The translations under genes and the position numbers were made by a program. Positions 1 to 6,859 of a stretch of DNA of 7,959 nt are shown piece by piece. A model generated the notes under the pieces. It had not been told where the DNA came from, ran no database searches, and worked only from the letters and a program-made list of their open reading frames with translations. Source of the stretch: CAZKDV01 sp964551645 (lineage in GTDB: Bacteria; Bacteroidota; Bacteroidia; Bacteroidales; DTU049); NCBI GenBank assembly GCA_964551645.1, contig CAZKDV010000103.1, forward strand, positions 1 to 7,959, written 5' to 3'. Each line of letters starts with the position of its first letter. Within the stretch, counting starts at the first letter, position 1.

Positions 1-3000
1 GTTGAATAAAATATCCCATTGTATAACTTATTTTTTTCCATATCTCTTAGGTTGCTATCTAATGGAATAACAACATTCAATGGGTCAATTTCAGCTTTGA
101 AACTTAACCACCTTTTGGTAATTGTATCACACTCATGCTTAATTCTTGTTCCACCCGAATAGAATAAATTTTTATTATTAGCATATAATTCAACTTTCCC
201 GTAATAATCAAAAAACGGACTTAAAGTAAAATCATGTTCCAATTCTATATTTCCTTGTGCTATTGTTTGTAAACTCGAATCAACTTTAATGTTACTAAAA
301 TAAATCATTTGAGATTCTTCAATTTCATCTATATAGTCGTATTTTCCATTTGCCGTATAGTCATTTCGTCCTGTAACTTTAATATTTGCATCATAAATGA
401 CATGATATTTGGTAACTGTATTGGCAAGTATTTTTGCTTTTTCAAAAGCCTGCATATCAGCATTTTTCAGCACAGTAACATTTCCATCTGAGGGTACTAT
501 AGCAGCATCAGCAACTCTAATCATTTCAACATTAAATGCACGAATAACTTGCTCTCTTAAACTATATTTAGCTTTTGGGGATTTAAACCTTAATGAATCT
601 TGTTTTGGATGTATGGAAATAAATTCTGAACCAGATAAATCTAAATCGGTAAGATGCCTAATATCAACTTGGCTATAATCTGCAATTTCTTGTTCGGACA
701 CAGTTAAATCAATTTCATCTTTATCCATATACCAATCAAATTGATCCATAAAACAAATATATTGGTTTGCTGGGAATTTAACCATTGAACTGCCGCCATT
801 TGACTTAAATTTACCCACTTTAGCATCCATGCTAATGTTTGTTTTGTAGTTTTCAGTTACAAAAGCCATCTCCTTTAAATCGTAAGTTTTTAGGCTAAAA
901 TCACAAGTATCGCTATTGATTTCTCTACTAGTATAAACGAAATTTTCAGATGTTATTTGCGCACTGCTAAATTCCATCAACCCTTCTCCAGAAAGTGCCG
1001 TAGGTTTTAGTTCTAATTTACCCGTCAATAATGTTTTTTCTTTAAAAATTTCAAATGGTGTGGCTTTGCTTTCAACTACCATAACATCTTGATGTGGTCG
1101 CCATTCTTGCCTTACATTTGAAGCATCAACAATAGGATATTCTGTTTTTGTTTTGCTTTCAGCAACATTAAAATCTTTAACACTTTCACTTATTGTTTTT
1201 TCAGGGAAGAAAATATATTGGTCAGATTCAGAAACTGAAGTTAAATAGCTTAAAACACCATCACCTCTAAGTCCTTGGTTACTTATATCAATAATATTTT
1301 CAAATGTACCTTTACCTTCGTATGCTTCTAAACCACCTTCTGGTGTAAGATGGTTAAATCCAAGCGAATAATCTTCTTGAACTTTAATAGGCTCGTTTAT
1401 AGTAGGAAATATTCCCGCCGATGATAAATAACCTGAAAATTCAATCTGGTCAGTAGTAAGTGCGTTCATGCTGTCTAATTGAAAAGGCTCAATTCTATAA
1501 AAGAAATTTTCTCTTTTATAGATATCTGGATAAACACACTTTTTATCATAATAAACATAAGATGGATTTTGACTGTTAAATATTGGATATTCTTTAAATG
1601 GTTTTAAGCCTGATTTATTGCTTGGGTGGTCAATTAATACATTTCCAGACATTGCTTCAATTGTACTTTTAACCCTAACTAATGGATAAGAACCATATTC
1701 ATCAGGTTTTCTGCTTAAAACACGAAATGATAGTGAGTCAATTAATGGCATTTCAACCTTAAATTGTTCATAATCAAAGTAAAAATTATTACCAAAAAAG
1801 TCAAAAAGCCCTACTCTAACAAGTCCGTTAAATTCAAAATCACGATTTTTTTTGATAGTAATTTCTTGATTAAGAGGAAAAATATATACTGATTGAGAAT
1901 CGCTAACAAATATTCTTGATACTCCTCTCATTTTTAAGTCGAAATCAAGCAAACTCAAAGTAGCATTGCTTTGTGCCGTAATAACTGAATTTAATTTGAT
2001 AACATCATAATCTTTTCGTTTGGCACTGGCACTTAAATAGTCGAACACTTTATCTTTGATAAAAATTCTATCAGTATTTATATTGTAATGAACAAATCCT
2101 GCTAATGCCAGCCTGATAATTTCATTTCTAACACTTTCTTCTTGTTTCACCAAACATCTTGCAAAATCTTCAACTGAAATGCTTCTACTTCCATTTTTTC
2201 TGGAACAATTTTTCAATGCAACTAAGGGATGCATGTCATCAATTCCCCTAATTTTTTCATATTCATAATCAGAATAATAATTATTTGAGGTAAATGTGGC
2301 ATTTCCTTCAGAACCGGGTCCAATAATCATTCTGAAATCTATTTTATGCTCATCCATTTTCCAATACATGGCTTCAAAGTCCATTTCCAATTGGTGATAG
2401 CTATTTATATATGGCATTCTTGACAATCCTTCTCTTTCTCTAATTGCAGAAATTTCTCGTGTTTCATCAATATATTTCATAGGAATACATGGGTGGTAAA
2501 TTGAATCTTCTTCCCAATAAATCGTTATTCCTGCACGCTCTGAGCTAATTCTGTCTTTTCTGATAATATACGACTGAGCGGAAAACTTCATAAATAATTT
2601 GTCATCTTTATAGATGTAAAGATATGCGTCATTAAACCTATCTCCTGAACCAATCAACTTAGCTCCTTTAATAGAGTAGCCACCTTCGTAATTTATATCT
2701 TTAAAAATATTTTTTATCTCAAAACGACTATCGGTAGTTTGAAATGCCGGATATATAGCATTATCCTTAGTGCGGTTGGCAAGTATTCGCTCTTCTAAAA
2801 CGCCGGTTAATACTTGATTTCCGAACATTTCAGGATAGTATAAACGAACAGTGTCTATCGTAAATTCGCGTTTGCGTGTGTTTAGCTCATACCTATCAAA
2901 TTCGGCATAAAGTGCATCTGGCTCAAATCCTGCCCTTGTCCAATTAATTCTGCCTTTTTCTCCCTGCCATTTGTTCTGTTTTGGGAAAAATTTGCCTGTT

Positions 3001-3590
3001 GTATTATAAATTACCGAACTGTCATTATTAGCATAGCACACTAAATTAAAGGATTGTGGAAAAACTAAAATAGGTTCTTCTTCATAAATAAAATCAAAAG
3101 TTGATGTATTAACTTTCCATACACTTGAAGTGGAGTTATTTAACAAAGAATCTAAAAAGAAATCTTTACTAAATGATAAAAATTCCTGAAACGGAGCTGA
3201 AGTTTTTCTTTTAACATAATCAGATAAAGCAATATGCCAGTTTATAATAATTTTCTCAGATTGCTTCGATTGTATTATATCTTTAACAACTTTCAAATAG
3301 TCGTGAAAATGCGGAAAAGCTTGCATCTTTCGCTTTTGCATTTCAATTGACAAATCTGCTATTGATTTTTTGTGCATATCGTTGATTTCGCCACTATTCC
3401 AAAAAATAGTAAACTCCTCAATAAACTCTTTAGCAAGTTTGCGATTGCTCTTGTCGCTCAACTCGTTAAAAAAATCTGTTAATTCAGCAATATATGTTTC
3501 TGTATTGCCCGAAAACTTAGTTTGAGCTTGACTTGTAAAAGTAAACAAAAAAAACAAAAAACAAATAAATACTATAACACGCTTATTCAT
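1..3590 (-). CDS. Giant exported protein of unknown function, C-terminus beyond window
   Basis: An uninterrupted reading frame of 1196 codons starts at the ATG at 3588-3590 and is still open at base 1, so the C-terminus is missing. It begins with a signal peptide (MNKRVIVFICFFLFLF, then TFTSQA, likely cut after A22), so the protein is exported to the periplasm or cell surface. Residues about 27-165 look alpha-helical and charged. From about 175 on, short alternating hydrophobic segments suggest a beta-rich fold. Residues 471-521 form a helical insert resembling a winged helix. Later landmarks are IDHPSNKSG near 652, GLRGDGVLSYLTS near 773, EWRPHQDVMVV at 829-839, IRVADAAIVPSDG near 1022 and the aromatic DYTANGKYDYIDE near 1076. 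The composition matches large conserved hypothetical proteins I associate with Bacteroidota; I cannot give a function. It starts 6 bases after prmA with no Shine-Dalgarno sequence, so translation probably depends on the upstream gene. A role in the cell envelope is only an inference from export and size. Confidence 0.88.
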   Translation of the reverse strand, partial: MNKRVIVFICFLFFLFTFTSQAQTKFSGNTETYIAELTDFFNELSDKSNRKLAKEFIEEFTIFWNSGEINDMHKKSIADLSIEMQKRKMQAFPHFHDYLKVVKDIIQSKQSEKIIINWHIALSDYVKRKTSAPFQEFLSFSKDFFLDSLLNNSTSSVWKVNTSTFDFIYEEEPILVFPQSFNLVCYANNDSSVIYNTTGKFFPKQNKWQGEKGRINWTRAGFEPDALYAEFDRYELNTRKREFTIDTVRLYYPEMFGNQVLTGVLEERILANRTKDNAIYPAFQTTDSRFEIKNIFKDINYEGGYSIKGAKLIGSGDRFNDAYLYIYKDDKLFMKFSAQSYIIRKDRISSERAGITIYWEEDSIYHPCIPMKYIDETREISAIREREGLSRMPYINSYHQLEMDFEAMYWKMDEHKIDFRMIIGPGSEGNATFTSNNYYSDYEYEKIRGIDDMHPLVALKNCSRKNGSRSISVEDFARCLVKQEESVRNEIIRLALAGFVHYNINTDRIFIKDKVFDYLSASAKRKDYDVIKLNSVITAQSNATLSLLDFDLKMRGVSRIFVSDSQSVYIFPLNQEITIKKNRDFEFNGLVRVGLFDFFGNNFYFDYEQFKVEMPLIDSLSFRVLSRKPDEYGSYPLVRVKSTIEAMSGNVLIDHPSNKSGLKPFKEYPIFNSQNPSYVYYDKKCVYPDIYKRENFFYRIEPFQLDSMNALTTDQIEFSGYLSSAGIFPTINEPIKVQEDYSLGFNHLTPEGGLEAYEGKGTFENIIDISNQGLRGDGVLSYLTSVSESDQYIFFPEKTISESVKDFNVAESKTKTEYPIVDASNVRQEWRPHQDVMVVESKATPFEIFKEKTLLTGKLELKPTALSGEGLMEFSSAQITSENFVYTSREINSDTCDFSLKTYDLKEMAFVTENYKTNISMDAKVGKFKSNGGSSMVKFPANQYICFMDQFDWYMDKDEIDLTVSEQEIADYSQVDIRHLTDLDLSGSEFISIHPKQDSLRFKSPKAKYSLREQVIRAFNVEMIRVADAAIVPSDGNVTVLKNADMQAFEKAKILANTVTKYHVIYDANIKVTGRNDYTANGKYDYIDEIEESQMIYFSNIKVDSSLQTIAQGNIELEHDFTLSPFFDYYGKVELYANNKNLFYSGGTRIKHECDTITKRWLSFKAEIDPLNVVIPLDSNLRDMEKNKLYNGIFYS

Positions 3591-3596
3591 TTACAC

Positions 3597-4442
3597 TTAT
3601 AGTTTTTTATATAAAGCAATACACCAATTGTTTTTATCAATGTTTTTTTCTAAAAACAAATTATATTTCTTACATTCTAGTTCAATTTCTTCAAGGTCAT
3701 CAATATAAAAGCCACTTAACAACAATAATCCATTTTGCTGTAAAGACTTAGCATATTGAGAAATATCCTGCAATAAGGTGTTTTTATTAATATTTGCTAT
3801 AATAACATCAAATAAACTGTCATTTATCGTTTTCACATCTCCGTTAAGCACTTTAACATTTTGAATATTGTTTAGATTGATATTGTGTATAGAATTTTCA
3901 TAACAAATTATGTCATTATCAATAGCAGTAATAGTTTTAGCTTTAAGCATAGAAGCAAAAATTGCTAAAATTCCTGTTCCTGCCCCCATGTCTAAAACTG
4001 TTTTGTCTTTAAAATCTACATCTAACATCATTTCAATCATGCCCGAAGTAGTTTCGTGATGTCCAGTCCCGAATGACATTTGAGGATGTATAATTATTTT
4101 GTACTTAGCATCAAACTCTACAGTATGAAAAGGTGCTTTAATAAATACTGAATTTGCAACAAGTATAGGCTCAAAATTTTTCTCCCACTCTTCGTTCCAA
4201 TTTTTTTGTTCAAGTTTATTAATGTAATACTCACCAAGTTTTTCGCTAAAATCAAGACTAAAGATTGTTTCGGAAAAAAGTTTGATGGAAAGCTGTTCGG
4301 CTGGAATATATGCCTTAAATCCATCTTCCCCTTCGTAAAAACTGTCAAAACCTATGTTTAACAAATAAGCTGACAAAATTGCTGACTCTTCTTTTGTTAG
4401 CTTGATTTTCCAGTGTATTTCAATATAGGTTGCTTTATTCAT
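3597..4442 (-). CDS. prmA: Ribosomal protein L11 methyltransferase
   Basis: A cytoplasmic SAM-dependent enzyme that methylates amino groups of ribosomal protein L11. The 281-residue length suits the family. An N-terminal L11-recognition region (about 1-95) ends in NWNEEWEKNFEPI (81-93), a PrmA signature. The Rossmann methyltransferase domain follows: MSFGTGHHETT (122-132) is the PrmA-type FGTG motif, VLDMGAGTGILAI (149-161) is the glycine-rich SAM-binding motif I with D151, AIDND (173-177) is the acidic ribose-binding strand, and DVIIANINKNTLL (212-224) is motif IV of the family. The ATG lies inside the end of tpiA (overlap 4435-4442, within ATGAATAA), which points to translational coupling. 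tpiA followed by prmA is an order I recall from other Bacteroidota. Nothing looks broken. The assignment is secure from motifs; methylation of L11 in this organism is inferred from the family. Confidence 0.96.
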   Translation of the reverse strand: MNKATYIEIHWKIKLTKEESAILSAYLLNIGFDSFYEGEDGFKAYIPAEQLSIKLFSETIFSLDFSEKLGEYYINKLEQKNWNEEWEKNFEPILVANSVFIKAPFHTVEFDAKYKIIIHPQMSFGTGHHETTSGMIEMMLDVDFKDKTVLDMGAGTGILAIFASMLKAKTITAIDNDIICYENSIHNINLNNIQNVKVLNGDVKTINDSLFDVIIANINKNTLLQDISQYAKSLQQNGLLLLSGFYIDDLEEIELECKKYNLFLEKNIDKNNWCIALYKKL

Positions 4443-5199
4443 GGTTTGATGATAAAATTATTTTGATAAATTCGTTTGGTTTCAATGAAGCACCGCCAAT
4501 TAATCCACCATCAACATCTTGACAATTAAATAGTTCTTCTGCATTTTGTGCATTACAACTACCTCCATATAGAATTGGAATATTTGCTGATATTTTGTTT
4601 GAATATTTGTTTTCTAAAACTTTACGAATAAAATGGTGCATATCTTGTGCTTGCTCTGTTGTTGCAGTAATGCCTGTTCCAATTGCCCACACGGGCTCAT
4701 AGGCTATAATAATATTTTGAATTTGCTCAGGGCTAAGATGAAAAAGAGATTCATTTAATTGAGACTCAATAACATCATAATGAATATTTGCATTTCTTTG
4801 AGCAATGCTCTCCCCGCAGCAAAATATCGGTATTATTGAATGTTTTAGTGCATTATTGACTTTTTGGACTAATTGCTCATTACTTTCTTTATTGTATTGT
4901 CTTCGTTCAGAATGTCCAATAATGCAATGTGATATATTTAAAGAATGTAGCATAGGGGCAGAAACCTCTCCCGTATAAGCACCAAATTCGTGTTCTGACA
5001 TATTTTGAGCACCAACAAAAATGTTTGTACCTTTAAATCCATTAGTAAGCATTTGTAAGTATAGGAATGGTGAACAAAATACAATATCCGACTTAGTTTT
5101 GATAGTTTTATGTAAATCAAGAAAGTTTTCGAGATATTTTTCAACATCGCTTTTTAAAAAATTCATCTTCCAATTTGCAACAATAATCTTTTTTCTCAT
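4435..5199 (-). CDS. tpiA: Triosephosphate isomerase
   Basis: A cytoplasmic glycolytic and gluconeogenic enzyme that interconverts dihydroxyacetone phosphate and glyceraldehyde 3-phosphate. The 254-residue length is normal for this TIM-barrel family. Catalytic and substrate residues are all present: N9 and K11 in ANWKMN (8-13), H96 in IIGHSERR (93-100), and the base E168 in AYEPVWAIGTG (166-176), which leads into flexible loop 6. The phosphate-binding YGGS (211-214) and GGLIGGAS (231-238) close the barrel. The start at 5197-5199 puts the first beta strand (KKIIVANWKMN) right at the N-terminus, as expected, and no better upstream start exists. It is the first gene of the minus-strand operon, and its TAA overlaps the prmA ATG. 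A promoter candidate lies about 31 bases upstream. No sign of truncation or transfer. Confidence 0.98.
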   Translation of the reverse strand: MRKKIIVANWKMNFLKSDVEKYLENFLDLHKTIKTKSDIVFCSPFLYLQMLTNGFKGTNIFVGAQNMSEHEFGAYTGEVSAPMLHSLNISHCIIGHSERRQYNKESNEQLVQKVNNALKHSIIPIFCCGESIAQRNANIHYDVIESQLNESLFHLSPEQIQNIIIAYEPVWAIGTGITATTEQAQDMHHFIRKVLENKYSNKISANIPILYGGSCNAQNAEELFNCQDVDGGLIGGASLKPNEFIKIILSSNHE

Positions 5200-5229
5200 T
5201 TATTTAATTTCTAACAATGAATAATAAGA

Positions 5230-5237
5230 CAAAAGTA
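5230..5237 (-). promoter_or_regulatory. Putative Bacteroidota -7 box for the tpiA operon
   Basis: On the minus strand this reads TACTTTTG, an exact fit to TAnnTTTG. It lies about 30 bases ahead of the tpiA ATG, giving a short A/T-rich leader. No clear TTG element is present 19-21 bases further upstream, so the match rests on the -7 box alone. The rest of the 278-base divergent gap (5200-5477) holds no gene that I can see. Confidence 0.45.
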
Positions 5238-5424
5238 GGAATAAATTTCATTAAAAGTACATTAGATTTTCTTTTTATCTGACGAAACTCAAAATATAGT
5301 TAAAACCTCATTTTTCAAACTGCTGCAAATCAATTTAACAATGTGATTTTTAACAACTTACTTGTAGCGTGGCAACTTAAATAAGCAAAAGCAAGATAAT
5401 TTTAATTTCATTTGCTTTAATCTC

Positions 5425-5453
5425 TTGTGCATTTAAACTTTTCTTTATATTTG
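5425..5453 (+). promoter_or_regulatory. Putative Bacteroidota promoter for the TPR lipoprotein gene
   Basis: TATATTTG at 5446-5453 matches the TAnnTTTG -7 consensus, and a TTG at 5425-5427 sits 18 bases upstream as a -33 element. Transcription would begin around 5457-5462, some 16-20 bases before the ATG at 5478. The element decides the gene start: an in-frame GTG at 5427 overlaps the -33 box and would not be in the transcript. Confidence 0.6.
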
Positions 5454-5477
5454 CAAAATAAATCTAAAACTTTCATT

Positions 5478-6182
5478 ATGAAAAAATCATTACTTATTAT
5501 TTGTACTTTATTCTTATTATTTTCTTGTAAAGAACCTGCAAGCAAATTTTTAGAAGAAGGTCTTGCAAAATTTATTATTGAAGATTATCATGGCGCAATA
5601 TCTGATTTTAGTGCGGCAATAGAATTAAACTCTAAATATGCAGAGGCATACTATTACAGAGGCTTTGCTAATGATAATTTAAAAGACTATCAAGGTGCAA
5701 TATCTGATTACAGTACGGCAATAGAATTAGACCCTAATTATGCAAAGGCATATTATAGAAAAGGTCTTGCAAAATATAATTTAAAAGATTATCAAGATGC
5801 AATATCTGATTACAGTAAAGCAATAGAATTAGACCCTAAGTATGTAGTGGCATTCTACAAGAGAGGAATTGCGAAAGCTCGTTTACAAGGTTTTCAAGAT
5901 GCAATGTCTGATTACAGTAAGGCAATAGAATTGGACCCTAATTTTGCAAAGGCATATGATTCTAGAGGCTATGGGAAAATTTTTTTAAAAGATTATCAAG
6001 GTGCAATATCAGACTACAACAAAGTAATAGAATTAAATCCTAACAATGCAAGGGTATATAATAACAGAGGCGTTGCATACTTTGTATTAGGTCAAATAGA
6101 AAACGCATGTCTTGATTGGAGCAAAGCGGATGAGTTAGGATTCGATGAAGCATATAAATTCATAAAAGAGTATTGTAAATAG
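5478..6182 (+). CDS. TPR-repeat lipoprotein
   Basis: A 234-residue protein with a lipoprotein signal peptide, MKKSLLIICTLFLLFSC, in which C17 would be lipidated after an L-F-S-C lipobox. It is therefore probably anchored to the outer or inner membrane, facing the periplasm or surface. Apart from a ten-residue tail, the mature part is six 34-residue tetratricopeptide repeats (21-54, 55-88, 89-122, 123-156, 157-190, 191-224). The conserved core is Y..RG.A...L.DYQ.AISDY..AIELDP, the usual helix A/helix B pattern with small residues at the packing positions. TPRs form a superhelical protein-binding scaffold; the partner is unknown. The ATG at 5478 is chosen over an in-frame GTG at 5427 because the signal peptide then starts at residue 1 and the promoter lies between the two. 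Repeats 2 to 5 are very alike in DNA as well as protein, which suggests recent internal duplication. The last repeat is divergent (CLDWSKADELG), as capping repeats often are. Confidence 0.9.
   Translation: MKKSLLIICTLFLLFSCKEPASKFLEEGLAKFIIEDYHGAISDFSAAIELNSKYAEAYYYRGFANDNLKDYQGAISDYSTAIELDPNYAKAYYRKGLAKYNLKDYQDAISDYSKAIELDPKYVVAFYKRGIAKARLQGFQDAMSDYSKAIELDPNFAKAYDSRGYGKIFLKDYQGAISDYNKVIELNPNNARVYNNRGVAYFVLGQIENACLDWSKADELGFDEAYKFIKEYCK
5538..6149 (+). repeat. Six tandem 102-base units encoding TPRs
   Basis: Units start at 5538, 5640, 5742, 5844, 5946 and 6048. The best conserved stretch in each unit covers the codons for AISDY through AIELDP; units 2, 3 and 4 differ there at only a few, partly silent, positions. 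The first and last units are the most diverged. Exact period and frame are kept, so unit gain or loss by recombination would leave the gene open. Confidence 0.85.
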
Positions 6183-6228
6183 TTTTTATTTTTAAATTGT
6201 TCTTATAGTTAATTATTCTTTTTTTGTG

Positions 6229-6236
6229 TAAATTTG
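6229..6236 (+). promoter_or_regulatory. Putative -7 box for the small membrane protein gene
   Basis: TAAATTTG matches TAnnTTTG and lies 20 bases ahead of the ATG at 6257. The nearest upstream TTG (6197-6199) is too far away to be a normal -33 element. The gap after the TPR gene is short and shows no hairpin terminator, so read-through from the TPR gene is also possible. Confidence 0.4.
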
Positions 6237-6256
6237 TTTATTTAATATAATTGATT

Positions 6257-6595
6257 ATGAAATTTTTTAATTTGAAATCTTTAAAATTTTTTTTCTTGAA
6301 ACATATAGATAATTGGAAAATAATTTTAACAGTATGGCTTGCTATTGGCATTTCTGTTTCAGGCATTTTTTATATTTTTCCACCGAAAAAAAATCATAAA
6401 AAATTAAACTTTAATGAAGAAGTTGAATTGATTGGAAAAATTAGGATTGCTAACGAATTTTATATTGATACCGAACAAACTAAAATTAAAATTTATAATA
6501 AAAAATACTATAAGTTTTTTTCTTTAGTAACACTTACAGGAGCTGTAATTATTTTTGGTTTTGGGAAATATTATAAAAAAAATGATGCTTCGTAA
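6257..6595 (+). CDS. Small protein with two predicted membrane helices, unrecognised
   Basis: A 112-residue protein that I do not recognise. It starts with a lysine- and phenylalanine-rich segment, then a hydrophobic helix at about 22-42 (IILTVWLAIGISVSGIFYIF). A soluble stretch of about 43 residues follows (43-85) containing PPKKNHKK and NEEVELIGKIRIANEFYIDTEQTK, and a second helix lies at about 87-103 (FFSLVTLTGAVIIFGFG). The end is KYYKKNDAS. The lysine-rich ends suggest both termini are cytoplasmic with the middle part outside, a prediction from the positive-inside rule. The ATG at 6257 is preferred to a TTG two codons earlier. It follows the TPR lipoprotein gene by 74 bases on the same strand and could share its transcript, but no functional link is visible. 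It is very AT-rich, and the clear two-helix architecture argues for a real gene. Confidence 0.6.
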   Translation: MKFFNLKSLKFFFLKHIDNWKIILTVWLAIGISVSGIFYIFPPKKNHKKLNFNEEVELIGKIRIANEFYIDTEQTKIKIYNKKYYKFFSLVTLTGAVIIFGFGKYYKKNDAS

Positions 6596-6816
6596 TCACT
6601 TATTTAAACAATTCGTGTTGAGCTTCATGATTAGGAAAGCACTAACTTACTTGAATAATTTTTATTACCAAGTCACAAGATTTCATCTTAAATTTTAAAT
6701 GATTTTCCAAATTTTGCTAGTGTGTTATATTAAAAAAAACTAATCTAAACCATAACAACAAAAACTTTTGAAAAAAGTGATGTTTTATGGGGTTATCAAC
6801 TATTGTTTGGGTGGAA

Positions 6817-6824
6817 TAGATTTG
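6817..6824 (+). promoter_or_regulatory. Putative -7 box just upstream of the fic start
   Basis: TAGATTTG fits TAnnTTTG and ends only 5 bases before the first ATG at 6830. If used, transcription would begin at or inside the ATGAAA repeat, making the message leaderless or starting translation at a later ATG of the repeat. No good -33 TTG lies at the right distance (one at 6803-6805 is too close). The 234-base gap 6596-6829 is otherwise AT-rich with no convincing gene. Confidence 0.35.
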
Positions 6825-6829
6825 TATAA

Positions 6830-6859
6830 ATGAAAATGAAAATGAAAATGAAAATGAAA
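6830..6859 (+). repeat. Five tandem ATGAAA units at the fic start
   Basis: Perfect hexanucleotide microsatellite, five copies, each contributing an in-frame Met-Lys pair and thus five alternative start codons. Changes in copy number keep the frame, but alter the leader or N-terminus. Confidence 0.9.

Noticed and set aside
309..678. Two overlapping plus-strand ORFs (60 and 89 codons)
   Set aside because: They lie antisense to the continuous giant exported-protein frame, overlap each other in different frames and show no recognisable protein pattern.
4118..5224. Extra ORFs on both strands inside prmA and tpiA
   Set aside because: They are out-of-frame shadows of two genes with complete family motifs.
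5427..5477. GTG start that would add 17 residues to the TPR lipoprotein
   Set aside because: The GTG overlaps the putative -33 element, upstream of the expected transcript start, and the extension would bury the lipoprotein signal peptide inside the chain.
5538..6149. Tandem repeats as a CRISPR array
   Set aside because: The 102-base units are contiguous, without spacers, and translate in frame into TPR motifs.
6830..6859. Classical frameshift phase variation of fic by the repeat
   Set aside because: A six-base unit cannot shift the frame; only leader length or N-terminal length could change.
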